Shown one piece after another: positions 1 to 8,961 of a DNA stretch of 62,181 bases. Numbering within the stretch: the first letter of the stretch is position 1; every line of letters begins with the position of its first letter. The position numbers and the translations under genes are program-made. The notes under the pieces are model-generated. The model did no database searches and was not told where the DNA came from. It saw only the letters and a list, made by a program, of their open reading frames with translations. The DNA comes from Pseudomonadota bacterium (GTDB lineage Bacteria > Pseudomonadota > Gammaproteobacteria > Xanthomonadales > Xanthomonadaceae), in the NCBI GenBank assembly GCA_018240435.1, contig JAFEFT010000026.1:1-62181 (forward strand). Direction: 5' to 3'.

Positions 1-42
1 TCCCGACTCCCGACTCCCGACTGCCGATTCCCGATTCCCGGA
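1..42. repeat. 7-bp tandem repeat (TCCCGAC-type)
   Basis: Six consecutive heptamers: three exact TCCCGAC units followed by TGCCGAT, TCCCGAT and a partial TCCCGGA. The array ends just before the start of the ABC transporter gene and may continue leftwards outside the window. Unrelated 7-bp arrays also follow gyrB, so this looks like a genome-wide style of intergenic repeat. Confidence 0.8.
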
Positions 43-48
43 TTTCCC

Positions 49-795
49 ATGATCGAAGCCTGCAATCTGCACAAGACCTTCGCCAGCAAGGCCGGCCCGG
101 TGGTCGCGGTCGACGACGTCAGTTTCGTCGCCGGTGACGGCCAGATCACCGGCCTGCTCGGGCCCAACGGCGCCGGCAAGACCACCACCTTGCGCATGCT
201 CTACACGCTGATGAAACCCGAGCCGGGGCAGGTGCGCGTCGATGGCTTCGATTCGGTGCGCGATGCCGAGGCGGTGCGCCGGCGGCTGGGCGTGCTGCCG
301 GATGCGCGCGGCGTCTACAAGCGCCTGACCGCACGCGAGAACATCGCCTACTTCGGCCGCCTGCAGCAGATGCGCGAGGACGAGATCACCCGCCGCATCG
401 CCTTGCTGTCGGCGGCGCTGGAAATGGACGACTTCCTCGATCGCCGCAGCGAGGGTTTCTCGCAGGGCCAGCGCACCAAGACCGCGATCGCGCGCGCACT
501 GGTGCACGATCCGAAGAACGTCATCCTCGACGAACCCACCAACGGCCTGGACGTGATGACCACCCGCGGCCTGCGCGAATTCCTGCGCCGGCTGCGCGGC
601 GAGGGACGCTGCGTGATTTTCTCCAGTCACATCATGCAGGAGGTCGCCGCGTTGTGCGATCGCATCGTGGTGATCGCGCGCGGCCGGGTGGTGGCGCAGG
701 GCAGCGCCGATGAGCTGCGTGCGCAGACCGGGCAGGACAACCTCGAAGACGCCTTCGTCAAGGCGATCGGATCCGAAGAGGGCCTGCACGCATGA
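49..795 (+). CDS. ABC transporter ATP-binding protein (NatA-like)
   Basis: This is the ATPase subunit of an ABC-2 type exporter. Its 248 residues carry a Walker A motif GPNGAGKT near residue 38, the Q-loop region, an ABC signature FSQGQRTK near residue 139, Walker B VILDEPTNGLD near residue 157 and the H-loop SSH near residue 193. The closest functional family is NatA (sodium or drug extrusion), but substrate cannot be read from an ATPase. The gene overlaps the downstream permease by ATGA, so the two subunits are probably translationally coupled. The start follows a heptamer tandem repeat and has no obvious Shine-Dalgarno sequence. Assignment as an ABC ATPase is certain and the NatA label is tentative. 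Confidence 0.93.
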   Translation: MIEACNLHKTFASKAGPVVAVDDVSFVAGDGQITGLLGPNGAGKTTTLRMLYTLMKPEPGQVRVDGFDSVRDAEAVRRRLGVLPDARGVYKRLTARENIAYFGRLQQMREDEITRRIALLSAALEMDDFLDRRSEGFSQGQRTKTAIARALVHDPKNVILDEPTNGLDVMTTRGLREFLRRLRGEGRCVIFSSHIMQEVAALCDRIVVIARGRVVAQGSADELRAQTGQDNLEDAFVKAIGSEEGLHA

Positions 796-1973
796 ACGCC
801 AACGGCTTTGCCGCCCTGCTCGTGGTGATGGGCAAGGAATTGCGCGATCTGTTTCGCGACAGGCGCACCATCCGCATCACCCTGGTGATGAGTCTGTTCA
901 CGCCGCTGCTGATGCTGGGCATCATCGCCCTGACCGAGAACCGCGTCAGCACGCAACTGGAAAAACCGCTGCAACTGCCGGTGGTCGGCGCCCAGTACGC
1001 GCCCAATCTGGTGGCGTGGCTGGGCGGGCAGAACGTCGCCATCAAGCCATCGCCCGCCGATCCGGATGCGGCGATCCGCAACCAGGATGAAGATGTCATC
1101 CTGGCGATCGACAAGGACTACCCGGCCGACTGGCGCGCCGGCCGGCCGGCGCGGGTAGCGATCATCCACGACAGTTCGCGCCAGGATTCGCAGATCCCGG
1201 TCAAGCGCCTGCAAGCCCTGCTCGATGCGTATGGGCGTACCGTCGGTTCGTTGCGCCTGCTGGTGCGCGGCATCAGCCCGGTCGTGACCGCGCCCTTGCA
1301 AGTGGCGCAACGCGATCTGGCGACGCCGGAAAGCAAGCGCGGGCTGGCGCTGTCGTTCCTGCCCTACCTGCTGATCCTCGGCGCCTTCCTCGGCAGCGCC
1401 TCGCTGGTGATCGACGCCACCGCCGGCGAGCGCGAGCGGCAGTCGCTGGAGCCGCTGCTGGCGACACCGGCTGCGCGCGGGGCGATCATGAGCGGCAAGA
1501 TCGCCGCCGCCTGCGTGTTCGGCATGCTCAGCGTGATCCTGACCCTGGTCGTGTTCAAACTGGCGTTCTCGTTCGGGCCGAACATCGGCATCACCTTCGA
1601 CGTGTCGCTGCCGACCATGCTCAAGATGCTGCTGGTATTGCTGCCGATGGTGTTGCTCGGTGCCTGCCTGCTGACCTTGATCTCGGCCGCGGCCAAGAGC
1701 GTGAAGGAAGCGCAGAGTTACATGAGCGTGCTGATGCTGCTGCCGATCGTGCCCACCGTGATGCTGATGGTGAACCCGATCAAGGATCAGCTCTGGCAGT
1801 TCGCGGTGCCGTTCCTGGCGCAGAACCAGCTCATCATGAAGCTGCTGCGGATGGAGGCGATCGGCGCCGACGCGTGGGGCGTGTATCTGCTGTGCGGATT
1901 GGGGCTGGGCGCGCTGCTGTGGGCGATCGCGGCTCGCTTGTACCACCGCGAGAAGCTCGCCATCTCGGCCTGA
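792..1973 (+). CDS. ABC-2 family transporter permease (NatB-like)
   Basis: This is the membrane subunit of the exporter, 393 residues. It has the classical ABC-2/NatB layout: one transmembrane segment near residues 30-48, a large extracytoplasmic domain to about residue 190, then five or six hydrophobic segments in the C-terminal half. A conserved GERERQSLEPLLATP coupling-helix motif lies near residue 213. The start codon overlaps the stop of the ATPase gene, so the two form one operon. The substrate is unknown. A strong hairpin lies downstream, shared with the convergent TonB-domain gene. Confidence 0.92.
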   Translation: MNANGFAALLVVMGKELRDLFRDRRTIRITLVMSLFTPLLMLGIIALTENRVSTQLEKPLQLPVVGAQYAPNLVAWLGGQNVAIKPSPADPDAAIRNQDEDVILAIDKDYPADWRAGRPARVAIIHDSSRQDSQIPVKRLQALLDAYGRTVGSLRLLVRGISPVVTAPLQVAQRDLATPESKRGLALSFLPYLLILGAFLGSASLVIDATAGERERQSLEPLLATPAARGAIMSGKIAAACVFGMLSVILTLVVFKLAFSFGPNIGITFDVSLPTMLKMLLVLLPMVLLGACLLTLISAAAKSVKEAQSYMSVLMLLPIVPTVMLMVNPIKDQLWQFAVPFLAQNQLIMKLLRMEAIGADAWGVYLLCGLGLGALLWAIAARLYHREKLAISA

Positions 1974-2092
1974 GCGGGGAGGCGTTTTTCAGCCGCGCAG
2001 GTCGGCCACGGATGCCCGGCAGATCATTGGCCCGGGACGCGGGAACCATCGCCGACTCCGGGCGCATCGCCACCGTGGCGTCGACCCGCAAT

Positions 2093-2122
2093 GAACGAAG
2101 CCGGCTGGTGCCGGCTTCGTTC
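2093..2122. terminator. Bidirectional hairpin between convergent genes
   Basis: A perfect 13-bp stem (GAACGAAGCCGGC pairing with GCCGGCTTCGTTC) closes a TGGT tetraloop. It lies between the rightward ABC exporter operon and the leftward TonB-domain gene. It has no long T-tract on either side, so intrinsic termination is inferred from stem strength and position. Confidence 0.75.
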
Positions 2123-2151
2123 GTCCCACGTGCTGCTCGCGCCGCCGGCGA

Positions 2152-3189
2152 TCAGTTGCCGGGATTGAACACGAAGGTGCGGGTGCCGGTGACCGCCTCG
2201 CCGGGCGCTTCGAACTTCCACTTGCGGATCGCGTCGAGCGCCGCACCATCGAACACGCGCCTGGGATTGGAACGCACCACCGATGCGCCGGTGACGCTGC
2301 CATCGGCGCTGACGGTGAACGACACCGTCACTTCGCCGGCCAGATTGTCGCGCAAGGCCGCGCGCGGATACTCCGGCTGCACGCTGCTGACCACCGGCGG
2401 CAGCGACCCCGGCGCCCGGGTCGGCTTGGGCGGCGGTGGCGGCGGCGTCACGTGCTCGGGCGACGCGGCCGCGGCCGGCGGCGGCGTTGCCGGCGACGCG
2501 GCCGGATGGGTCTGCGCCGATTGCGCCGGATGGGCCGCCGGCGACGACGTCGTCGCGACGTGCTCGGGCGAGGCGGCTGTTTGCTGCTGTTGCTGCTGTT
2601 GCTGCTGCTGCTGGAGTTTGGCGGCCTGTGCGGCCTTGTCGGCGGCGGCTTTCTTTTCCAGATCGTCCTGCGCCTTCTTTGCCGCGGCCTGTTGTTGCTG
2701 GAGTTCGGCGGCGGCCTCCTTTTGCATCATCGCGCGCAGACGCGGCAACGACGGTGCATTGGCATCGACGCGTTCGAGCAGGGCGAAGATGCGTGCGGCT
2801 TCCTGGCGACCGGCTTCATCGCCTTTCTTCAGATTCTGCTCGGTGGCGATCATCGCGTACGGGAACAGGTCGGTCAGTGCCGACTTCACGCTCTCGTCAT
2901 TGGGATTGCGGGCGCGCAGTTGCAGGTAGTACTCGATGGCGTTGTTGCCCGCCGGCGCATACAGGCGCTTTTCGTTTTCGGCGGTCTTGGCCTTGGTCAG
3001 CAAGTCGGCGTCGGTGTCGACATGCTCGGCCGGTGCGGTCGCCGCGGTCGCCGCCGATGGCGCAGCCGCGCCCGAGGCCGCCGGCGCTTCCGGTGTCTTC
3101 TTGTGACAGCCGGCGATACCCATGGCAGCGATGATCGCGGCGGCCAGCGCCGCATGTTTCCAGCCAGCCTTGAATCCGACTTGCGTCAT
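2152..3189 (-). CDS. TonB C-terminal-domain lipoprotein with polyglutamine tract
   Basis: A 345-residue protein. The N-terminal hydrophobic segment ends in a lipobox IAGC with His at +2, so it is predicted to be lipidated. A middle region (about residues 60-150) resembles a helical repeat or coiled coil. It is followed by an 11-glutamine run encoded by mixed CAG/CAA codons (2581-2613), a Pro/Ala/Ser-rich linker, and a C-terminal TonB domain of about 85 residues with the typical YPRAALRDNLAGEVTVSF start. The ATG at 3189 is preferred over 3201 because GGAGGG lies about 4-5 nt upstream of it. A lipid-anchored TonB domain is unusual. The protein may instead act as a periplasmic or outer-membrane partner rather than a true energy transducer. 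Confidence 0.8.
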   Translation of the reverse strand: MTQVGFKAGWKHAALAAAIIAAMGIAGCHKKTPEAPAASGAAAPSAATAATAPAEHVDTDADLLTKAKTAENEKRLYAPAGNNAIEYYLQLRARNPNDESVKSALTDLFPYAMIATEQNLKKGDEAGRQEAARIFALLERVDANAPSLPRLRAMMQKEAAAELQQQQAAAKKAQDDLEKKAAADKAAQAAKLQQQQQQQQQQQTAASPEHVATTSSPAAHPAQSAQTHPAASPATPPPAAAASPEHVTPPPPPPKPTRAPGSLPPVVSSVQPEYPRAALRDNLAGEVTVSFTVSADGSVTGASVVRSNPRRVFDGAALDAIRKWKFEAPGEAVTGTRTFVFNPGN

Positions 3190-3373
3190 GGAACCCTCCA
3201 TCGCGATTGGGCGGATGACCGAGTTTAACCAGATTTTTCGTCGATGGTGTGCTCGATTTCACGGGATGGCGAACCGGCGGCCGGATCGACACCGCGAGCC
3301 GCGCTCCCTGACTGCGGGCGCTGGCCGCCGCGGCAACGCCCCCGATGGCCGCGCCTGCGCCCTTGCCGCTGCG

Positions 3374-4735
3374 TCACTTGCCGATGCAGAAGCCGGCGAA
3401 GATGGCGCCGAGCAGCGCATCGCTGTCGACGACGCCGGTGATTTCATCCAGTGCACGCTGTGCCAGCCGCAGCTCCTCGGCCGCCAGTTCGCCCGCGCGG
3501 TCGATCCGCAGGCGGATGGCGGCCTGCCGAAGCTGTTCGCCGACCCGGCGCAGCGCCTCGACGTGGCGGGCGCGGGCGCTGAAGTCGCCGGCGCCAGCGC
3601 CGGCGCCGGCGCCGCCGGCTGCCACGTGCAAGCGCCGGCGCAACTCGTCCAGGCCGCTGCCGTCGCGCACGCTGATCCACAGGCCGTCGGGCGCAGCCAG
3701 TTCGGCAACGGGCAAGCGCCGATCGTCGGGCACCAGGTCGGCCTTGTTGTACAGCCACCAGACCGCCTTGGCCTCGGCCAATTCGGCGATCAGACTCGCC
3801 GGCACCGGCGCGCTGCCATCGACGACCGCCAGCACGAGGTCGGCTGCCTGCCATTCGGCGCGAGCGCGGCGCACCCCTTCGCGTTCGATGGCATCGACCG
3901 ATGCGCGCAGGCCGGCAGTATCGGCCAAGGTCAGCTCGACGCCATCGACGACGATCGCCTCGCGCAGCACATCGCGGGTAGTGCCGGCCTGGGCGGTGAC
4001 GATGGCGCGCTCGAAACCGGCCAGAGCGTTGAGCAGGCTCGACTTGCCGGCGTTGGGCGCGCCGACGATGGCCACGTGCAGGCCATCGCGCAGGCGGCGG
4101 CCGCGCGCGGCGTCGAGCAACAAGGCATCGTGTTCGGCGATCACCGCATCGAGCCGGCGCATCAATTCGGCATCGGCGAGAAAGTCGATTTCCTCCTCGG
4201 GGAAGTCGATGGCCGCTTCGACATGCACGCGCAGCGCCGTCAGCGCCGCCTGCAAGGCGGTCACGCGGCGCGAGAAGACGCCGTCCAGCGCGCGTCGGGC
4301 CGCACGCGCGGCCGCTTCGCTGCCGGCGGCGATGAGGTCGGCCACCGCCTCGGCCTGAGCCAGGTCGAGGCGGCCGTTGCGATAGGCCCGTTCGGTGAAT
4401 TCACCGGGCCGTGCCGACCGCGCACCGGCCTGAAGACAGCACCGCAGCAGCCATGCCAGCAACACCGGGTTGCCGTGGGCTTGCAGTTCGACGACATCCT
4501 CGCCGGTATACGAATGCGGCGCTGGAAACGCCAACACGATGCCATCGTCGATGATCTCACGGCGATCATCGCGAAAAATGACATGGCTAGCGTAGCGCGG
4601 CCGCAGCCGCCGGCCGCTGAGGGCGGCGCCGATCGCCAACGCCTGCGGGCCGGACAGACGCACCACTCCGATGCCACCGCGACCATTGGCGGTGGCGATC
4701 GCGGCGATGGTGTCGCTGCCGGTATGGTCGGTCAT
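3374..4735 (-). CDS. mnmE: tRNA uridine-5-carboxymethylaminomethyl(34) synthesis GTPase MnmE
   Basis: MnmE works with MnmG to modify the wobble uridine of certain tRNAs. The 453-residue length is normal. The N-terminal folate-binding domain begins with DTIAAIAT and contains the GRGGIGVVRLSG stretch. The inserted G domain has G1 GAPNAGKS, G3 DTAGL and G4 NKAD, and the protein ends in the catalytic CIGK motif. It is the last gene of the leftward rpmH-rnpA-yidC-mnmE group, starting 22 nt after yidC. The motif set makes the identification secure. Confidence 0.97.
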   Translation of the reverse strand: MTDHTGSDTIAAIATANGRGGIGVVRLSGPQALAIGAALSGRRLRPRYASHVIFRDDRREIIDDGIVLAFPAPHSYTGEDVVELQAHGNPVLLAWLLRCCLQAGARSARPGEFTERAYRNGRLDLAQAEAVADLIAAGSEAAARAARRALDGVFSRRVTALQAALTALRVHVEAAIDFPEEEIDFLADAELMRRLDAVIAEHDALLLDAARGRRLRDGLHVAIVGAPNAGKSSLLNALAGFERAIVTAQAGTTRDVLREAIVVDGVELTLADTAGLRASVDAIEREGVRRARAEWQAADLVLAVVDGSAPVPASLIAELAEAKAVWWLYNKADLVPDDRRLPVAELAAPDGLWISVRDGSGLDELRRRLHVAAGGAGAGAGAGDFSARARHVEALRRVGEQLRQAAIRLRIDRAGELAAEELRLAQRALDEITGVVDSDALLGAIFAGFCIGK

Positions 4736-4757
4736 GCGCGGGCGCCCGCAGCCCGGT

Positions 4758-6452
4758 TCAGGCCTTCTTTGCCGCCACCCCGGGGGCGCCGTGCTTGCGC
4801 ATCAGCCACCATTGCTGGAGCAGGCCGAGCGAGCCGTTGACCACCCAGTACAACACCAGGCCGGCCGGGAAGAACACGAACATCACGCCGAACACCAGCG
4901 GCATCGCCTGCATCATCTTCTTCTGGGTCGGATCCATGCCCGGCGTCGGTGTCAGCTTCTGGGTGGCGAACATCACCGCCAGGTAGATCACCGGCAACAC
5001 GAAATACGGATCGGGATCGGACAGGCTGTGGATCCAGCCCGCCCACGGTGCATGGCGCAGCTCGACGCTGTACAGCAGCACCCGATACAACGCCAGGAAG
5101 ATCGGAATCTGGATCAGCATCGGCAGGCAGCCGCCGGCCGGGTTGACCTTCTCCTTCTTGTACAACTCCAGCATCGCCATCTGGAACTGCTGCTTGTCAT
5201 CGCCGTAGCGCTCCTTGAGCGCCTCCAGCCGCGGTTGCAGCGCGCGCATCTTCGCCATCGAGCGGTATTGCGCATCGGACAGCTTGTACATCGCCAGCTT
5301 GATCAGCAGCACCAGCAGCACGATCGACCAGCCCCAGTTGCCGATCAGCAGGTGAATTTTCGCCAGCAGCCAGTAGATCGGACCGGCGAACAGGGTGAAC
5401 CAGCCGTAGTCGACGGTCAGCTGCAGGCCCGGCGCCACGTTCGGCAGCACGTCCTGCAAGGCCGGGCCGACGTACAGGCGCGAGCTGCTGACGTGACTGC
5501 CGCCAGCCGGGATCTGCATGCCGGGGCCCTGGCCGATGATGCTGTAGTACGTTTGCCCGCCGGCGTTGGTGCTGGCGATCGACAGCTTCATCGGCTCTTT
5601 CGGATCGGGTATCCAGGCGGCAAGGAAGTAATGCTGGACCATCGCCATCCAGCCACCGGTGACGGTCTTGTCCAGCGCCGGCTCGAACTTCGACAGCGCC
5701 CGGGTTTCGTACTTGTCCTCCGGGCTCCACCACGAGGCGCCGACGAAGGCATAGGCCTCGGGATTGGTCAGGCTGCCGCCGGCGGTTTTCTTCATCACCG
5801 GCGGTGCCCGCCGCAGCCAGCGGTAGTCGTTGCCCGTCCATGTACCGGCGCTGCCGTTGCGGATTTCCTCGCGCAAGTCGATGACGTAGCTGCCGCGGTG
5901 CAAGGTCCAGGTCTTGCGCACGCTCAGGCCGCTGGGATCGGTCCAGACGAACGTGCGCGACACCGATGGGGCGCCGGCGGCCAGATCGATGCGGCTCGGC
6001 CCTTCGACCTGGTACGGCGCACTGTGGCTGGGCGCATGGCCGCTGGCGCTGACCAGGCCCGATTCGGCGACGAACAGGCTCGCCGGACGATCGTCGAGCA
6101 GTTCGATCGGCGGGCTGTTGTGCGCCTCGGTCTGCTGGTAACGCAACAGGTCGGCGCCGACGAGGTTGGCGCCGAGCGGGTCGATGCGCAGGCGCAGCAC
6201 ATCGTTGCCCAGCTCGACCGGCGCCGCGGCATGGGCGGGCGTCGACGGCGCGGGTGGGATGGCCGCCGCGGGATGGGTCTGGGTCGGGCCGGGAATGGCG
6301 GGCAGCGCGCTTGCGCTGGCCGCTGCCGGGCTGGCGGCGGCACTGGCGGCGGGCGCGGCGGGCGGCGGCGCGTGATCTTGCTCCCACGCCTGCCAGCACA
6401 GCACGGCCAGCATCACCCAGGCGATCATCAGGAAGGTGCGGGTCTGGTTCAT
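4758..6452 (-). CDS. yidC: Membrane protein insertase YidC
   Basis: YidC inserts proteins into the inner membrane alone or with SecYEG. The 564-residue protein has the gram-negative architecture: an N-terminal signal-anchor helix (residues 5-24), an Ala/Pro-rich linker, a large periplasmic beta-sandwich domain to about residue 340, then five C-terminal helices. The latter include the conserved region around GGCLPMLIQIPIFLALYRVL. It starts only 6 nt after the rnpA stop, leaving no room for yidD, which commonly sits between these two genes. Confidence 0.97.
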   Translation of the reverse strand: MNQTRTFLMIAWVMLAVLCWQAWEQDHAPPPAAPAASAAASPAAASASALPAIPGPTQTHPAAAIPPAPSTPAHAAAPVELGNDVLRLRIDPLGANLVGADLLRYQQTEAHNSPPIELLDDRPASLFVAESGLVSASGHAPSHSAPYQVEGPSRIDLAAGAPSVSRTFVWTDPSGLSVRKTWTLHRGSYVIDLREEIRNGSAGTWTGNDYRWLRRAPPVMKKTAGGSLTNPEAYAFVGASWWSPEDKYETRALSKFEPALDKTVTGGWMAMVQHYFLAAWIPDPKEPMKLSIASTNAGGQTYYSIIGQGPGMQIPAGGSHVSSSRLYVGPALQDVLPNVAPGLQLTVDYGWFTLFAGPIYWLLAKIHLLIGNWGWSIVLLVLLIKLAMYKLSDAQYRSMAKMRALQPRLEALKERYGDDKQQFQMAMLELYKKEKVNPAGGCLPMLIQIPIFLALYRVLLYSVELRHAPWAGWIHSLSDPDPYFVLPVIYLAVMFATQKLTPTPGMDPTQKKMMQAMPLVFGVMFVFFPAGLVLYWVVNGSLGLLQQWWLMRKHGAPGVAAKKA

Positions 6453-6458
6453 GGCTCG

Positions 6459-7046
6459 TCAATCGTCCTGCGGGTTCGGCGGGCGGTCGCGCGCCGTTGC
6501 CGGCCGCGAATCGGTCCGGGCATCTTCGCGAGCAATGGTGGGAGATCTGGCCTGGCCGGCAAGCGCCGGTCGATGCCTGGAGTCGCGCATTGTGGGGGTG
6601 GCGTCGGCCGGCTTCAACGTGGCCGCTCGCCGCCACAGGCCGGCCAAGGCGTCACGCAACGCGGGCGCCGGAGCGGCGGCGGCCGCGCGCTGTGCCACCA
6701 GTACGTAATCAACCGCCGCCAGTTGCCCGCGGCGGTGGCGGAAATCCTCGCGGACGATGCGACGGATGCGGTTGCGCTCGACGGCACTGGCGGCGACGCG
6801 CTTGGGGACGGCGATACCCAGCCGTGGCACCGGCGCCCTGCGATCGGCCGCGTCTGCGACCATTGCCGCGTTGGCGGCGTCGCGAACGTGCAGCCGGAAC
6901 ATCGTGCCGTTCAGGCGCTGGCCGCCCGCGAATACGTTCTCGAATTGCGCCGGGCGCAGCAACCGCGCCGTACGCGGAAACCGACCGCCCGCGCAGGCGT
7001 GCGCTGCCGTCACGGCATCGACCGGCGTTGCCGCAGCCGGACGCAA
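6459..7046 (-). CDS. rnpA: Ribonuclease P protein component (with long C-terminal tail)
   Basis: This is the protein subunit of RNase P, which helps the catalytic RNA process tRNA 5' ends. The family core is clear: FPRTARLLRPAQFENVF near the N-terminus, PRLGIAVPKRVAASAVERNRIRR with the RNR motif, and VLVAQRAA. The reading frame from a TTG at 7046 gives 195 residues, and an internal GTG at 7013 would remove 11. About 65 residues after the core form a Pro/Arg/Ala-rich tail that most RnpA proteins lack. It sits directly between rpmH and yidC, with no yidD ORF. Function is certain, while the start and the role of the tail are not. Confidence 0.93.
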   Translation of the reverse strand: MRPAAATPVDAVTAAHACAGGRFPRTARLLRPAQFENVFAGGQRLNGTMFRLHVRDAANAAMVADAADRRAPVPRLGIAVPKRVAASAVERNRIRRIVREDFRHRRGQLAAVDYVLVAQRAAAAAPAPALRDALAGLWRRAATLKPADATPTMRDSRHRPALAGQARSPTIAREDARTDSRPATARDRPPNPQDD

Positions 7047-7055
7047 CGCGCCGGA

Positions 7056-7196
7056 TCAGACGGCGAGGCGGGCGCGGCCCTTGGCGCGGCGACGGGCCAG
7101 CACCTTGCGGCCATCGGCGGTTTTCATGCGGGCGCGAAAGCCGTGGTCGCGCTTGCGCTTGATGTTGCTGGGCTGGTAGGTACGTTTGGTGGCCAT
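7056..7196 (-). CDS. rpmH: 50S ribosomal protein L34
   Basis: A 46-residue basic protein starting [16 protein letters not shown] and ending GRARLAV, which is diagnostic for L34. It is the first gene of the leftward rpmH-rnpA-yidC-mnmE group and diverges from dnaA, the standard arrangement at bacterial chromosome origins. Its ATG is at 7196 and its stop at 7056. A sigma70-like promoter lies about 40-65 nt upstream. Confidence 0.98.
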   Translation of the reverse strand: MATKRTYQPSNIKRKRDHGFRARMKTADGRKVLARRRAKGRARLAV

Positions 7197-7232
7197 GGCG
7201 AACCGCTCGGCTTTGTGAAGTCAAGACTGCGA

Positions 7233-7261
7233 ACTATAGCGTGCGCGCAAGCATCCCGCAA
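7233..7261 (-). promoter_or_regulatory. Candidate sigma70 promoter of rpmH
   Basis: Read on the minus strand: TTGCGG (7261-7256), a 17-bp spacer, then TATAGT (7238-7233). The -10 element is about 37 bp upstream of the rpmH ATG. Both elements and the spacing fit a housekeeping promoter. It is inferred from sequence only. Confidence 0.6.
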
Positions 7262-7376
7262 GATGATGCTTGGAACCGTCGGCGAGCGGCGCTAGACTCA
7301 CCACTCCCCACCGTTCGGCCCGCGGTCGGCCTCCACGCCGCCCGACGGCAACGTCGTTCCGCCGTCGCACCCTCCG

Positions 7377-8759
7377 ATGCATCGCATGCCCCAAGAGCCT
7401 GCCCCCGTTGCGATGCCTGCCGTCTGGCCGCGCTGCCTGGAACGCCTGCAGGCCGAGCTGACGGCCGAGGTCGTCTATACCCTGATCATGACCTTGCAAG
7501 GCGACGAGCGCGACGGGCGCCTGACCTTGTACGCGCCCAACGCCTACGTGGTCGAGGAATTGCGGCCACACGTGCCGCGCATCAGCGAATTGGCGACCCA
7601 TTTCGCTGGCGCGCCGATGGCGGTCCGGCTGGATGTCGGCACCGCACCGCGGGCCGCGGCGGCCGCGGCGACGGCGGCGACAATCGCCAGCGACGACGAG
7701 GATCTGGCGGACGCCGCCGAGGCCTTGCCGTCCACGCTCGATCCCCACTACACGTTCGAAAACTTCGTCGAGGGGCGCTCCAACCAGCTGGCCAAGGACG
7801 CCGCCCGGCAAGCGGCCATGCGTCCAGGCGACAGGGTTCACAATCCGCTGCTGCTGTATGGCGGCACCGGCCTTGGCAAGACCCACCTGATGATCGCCGC
7901 CGGCAACGCCTTGTGCGCAAGCCGGGTCGGCGCGCGCGTGCTCTACCTGCGATCGGAGCAGTTTTCCAACGCCTTCCGCAAGGCGCTGTGGGATCGTCGT
8001 GGCGGCGGCATCGACGCCTTCAAGCAGCAGTTCAAGGGTGTCGACGCCTTGTTGATCGACGATATCCAGTTCTTCGCCGGCAAGGATCGCACCCAGGAGG
8101 AATTCTTCCACACCTTCAACGCCCTGATCGAAGGCCGACAGCAGATCATCCTGACCTGCGACCGCTATCCGCGCGAAGTCGAAGGCCTGGAAGCGCGGCT
8201 GAAATCGCGTCTGGGCTGGGGGTTGGCGGTGGCGATCGATCCGCCCGACTTCGAGACGCGGGCGGCGATCGTGCTGGCCAAGGCGCGCGATCGCGGCCTG
8301 CACATCCCCGAGGATGCCGCACTGCTGATGGCGCGGCGGCTGCGCTCGAACGTGCGCGACCTGGAAGGCGCGCTCAACACCCTGGCCGCGCGCGCCAATT
8401 TCACCGGCCGCGCGATCACCGTCGAGTTCGTGCAGGATGCCTTGCGCGATACCTTGCGCGCGCAGCGCCAGGCGATCTCGATCGATAACATCAAGAAGAC
8501 CGTGGCAAACTACTTCGGTTTGCAGCTCAAGAGCATGGACTCCAAGCAGCGCGCGCGCTCGATCGCCCGGCCGCGGCAGTTCGCGATGGCGCTGGCGCGG
8601 GAATTGACCGAACACAGCCTGCCGGAAATCGGCGAGGCCTTCGATGGGCGCGACCACACGACCGTGCTGTACGCTTGTGACCGCATCCGCGGGCTGGTCG
8701 AGCAGGACGCCAAGGCACGCGAGGACTGGGACAAACTGATCCGCAAGCTCAACGAGTGA
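7377..8759 (+). CDS. dnaA: Chromosomal replication initiator protein DnaA
   Basis: DnaA binds DnaA boxes and opens oriC. Domain III is standard: [16 protein letters not shown], Walker [10 protein letters not shown], Walker [10 protein letters not shown]. Domain IV carries the helix-turn-helix and the DnaA signature around [14 protein letters not shown]. ATGs at 7377, 7386 and 7413 are all in frame. The last ([12 protein letters not shown]) fits the family N-terminus best, but no clear ribosome binding site decides. Domain I is atypical: the stretch after LQAELTAE reads [12 protein letters not shown] where most relatives have a tryptophan-containing motif. The domain II linker is short. Confidence 0.96.
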   Translation: MHRMPQEPAPVAMPAVWPRCLERLQAELTAEVVYTLIMTLQGDERDGRLTLYAPNAYVVEELRPHVPRISELATHFAGAPMAVRLDVGTAPRAAAAAATAATIASDDEDLADAAEALPSTLDPHYTFENFVEGRSNQLAKDAARQAAMRPGDRVHNPLLLYGGTGLGKTHLMIAAGNALCASRVGARVLYLRSEQFSNAFRKALWDRRGGGIDAFKQQFKGVDALLIDDIQFFAGKDRTQEEFFHTFNALIEGRQQIILTCDRYPREVEGLEARLKSRLGWGLAVAIDPPDFETRAAIVLAKARDRGLHIPEDAALLMARRLRSNVRDLEGALNTLAARANFTGRAITVEFVQDALRDTLRAQRQAISIDNIKKTVANYFGLQLKSMDSKQRARSIARPRQFAMALARELTEHSLPEIGEAFDGRDHTTVLYACDRIRGLVEQDAKAREDWDKLIRKLNE

Positions 8760-8961
8760 ACTGGCTGTGGAAAATCTGGGGACGGACGTCGGAAACGAAA
8801 ACGATCCACAGCTTTCCCACCACCGACCCGGCGCCGATCCACAATCTTGCCGAATGAAAATTTCGTTTCAAATCAAATAGTTGAACACCATTCCCGCAAC
8901 AATGACCGGTCACCACGACCACCATTGATTTCAATATTCAACAAAAGAACAGGATCGGCCC
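8760..8961. other. Probable oriC in the dnaA-dnaN intergenic region
   Basis: This spacer is far more AT-rich than its surroundings in its right half (8855-8950). It holds three DnaA-box-like 9-mers. TGTGGAAAA at 8766-8774 is the reverse of TTTTCCACA and differs from the consensus TTATCCACA at one position. CGATCCACA occurs at 8802-8810 and again at 8835-8843, two mismatches each. Clustered boxes beside an AT-rich stretch next to dnaA are the usual hallmarks of a bacterial origin. GC skew or replication profiling would be needed to prove it. Confidence 0.65.
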
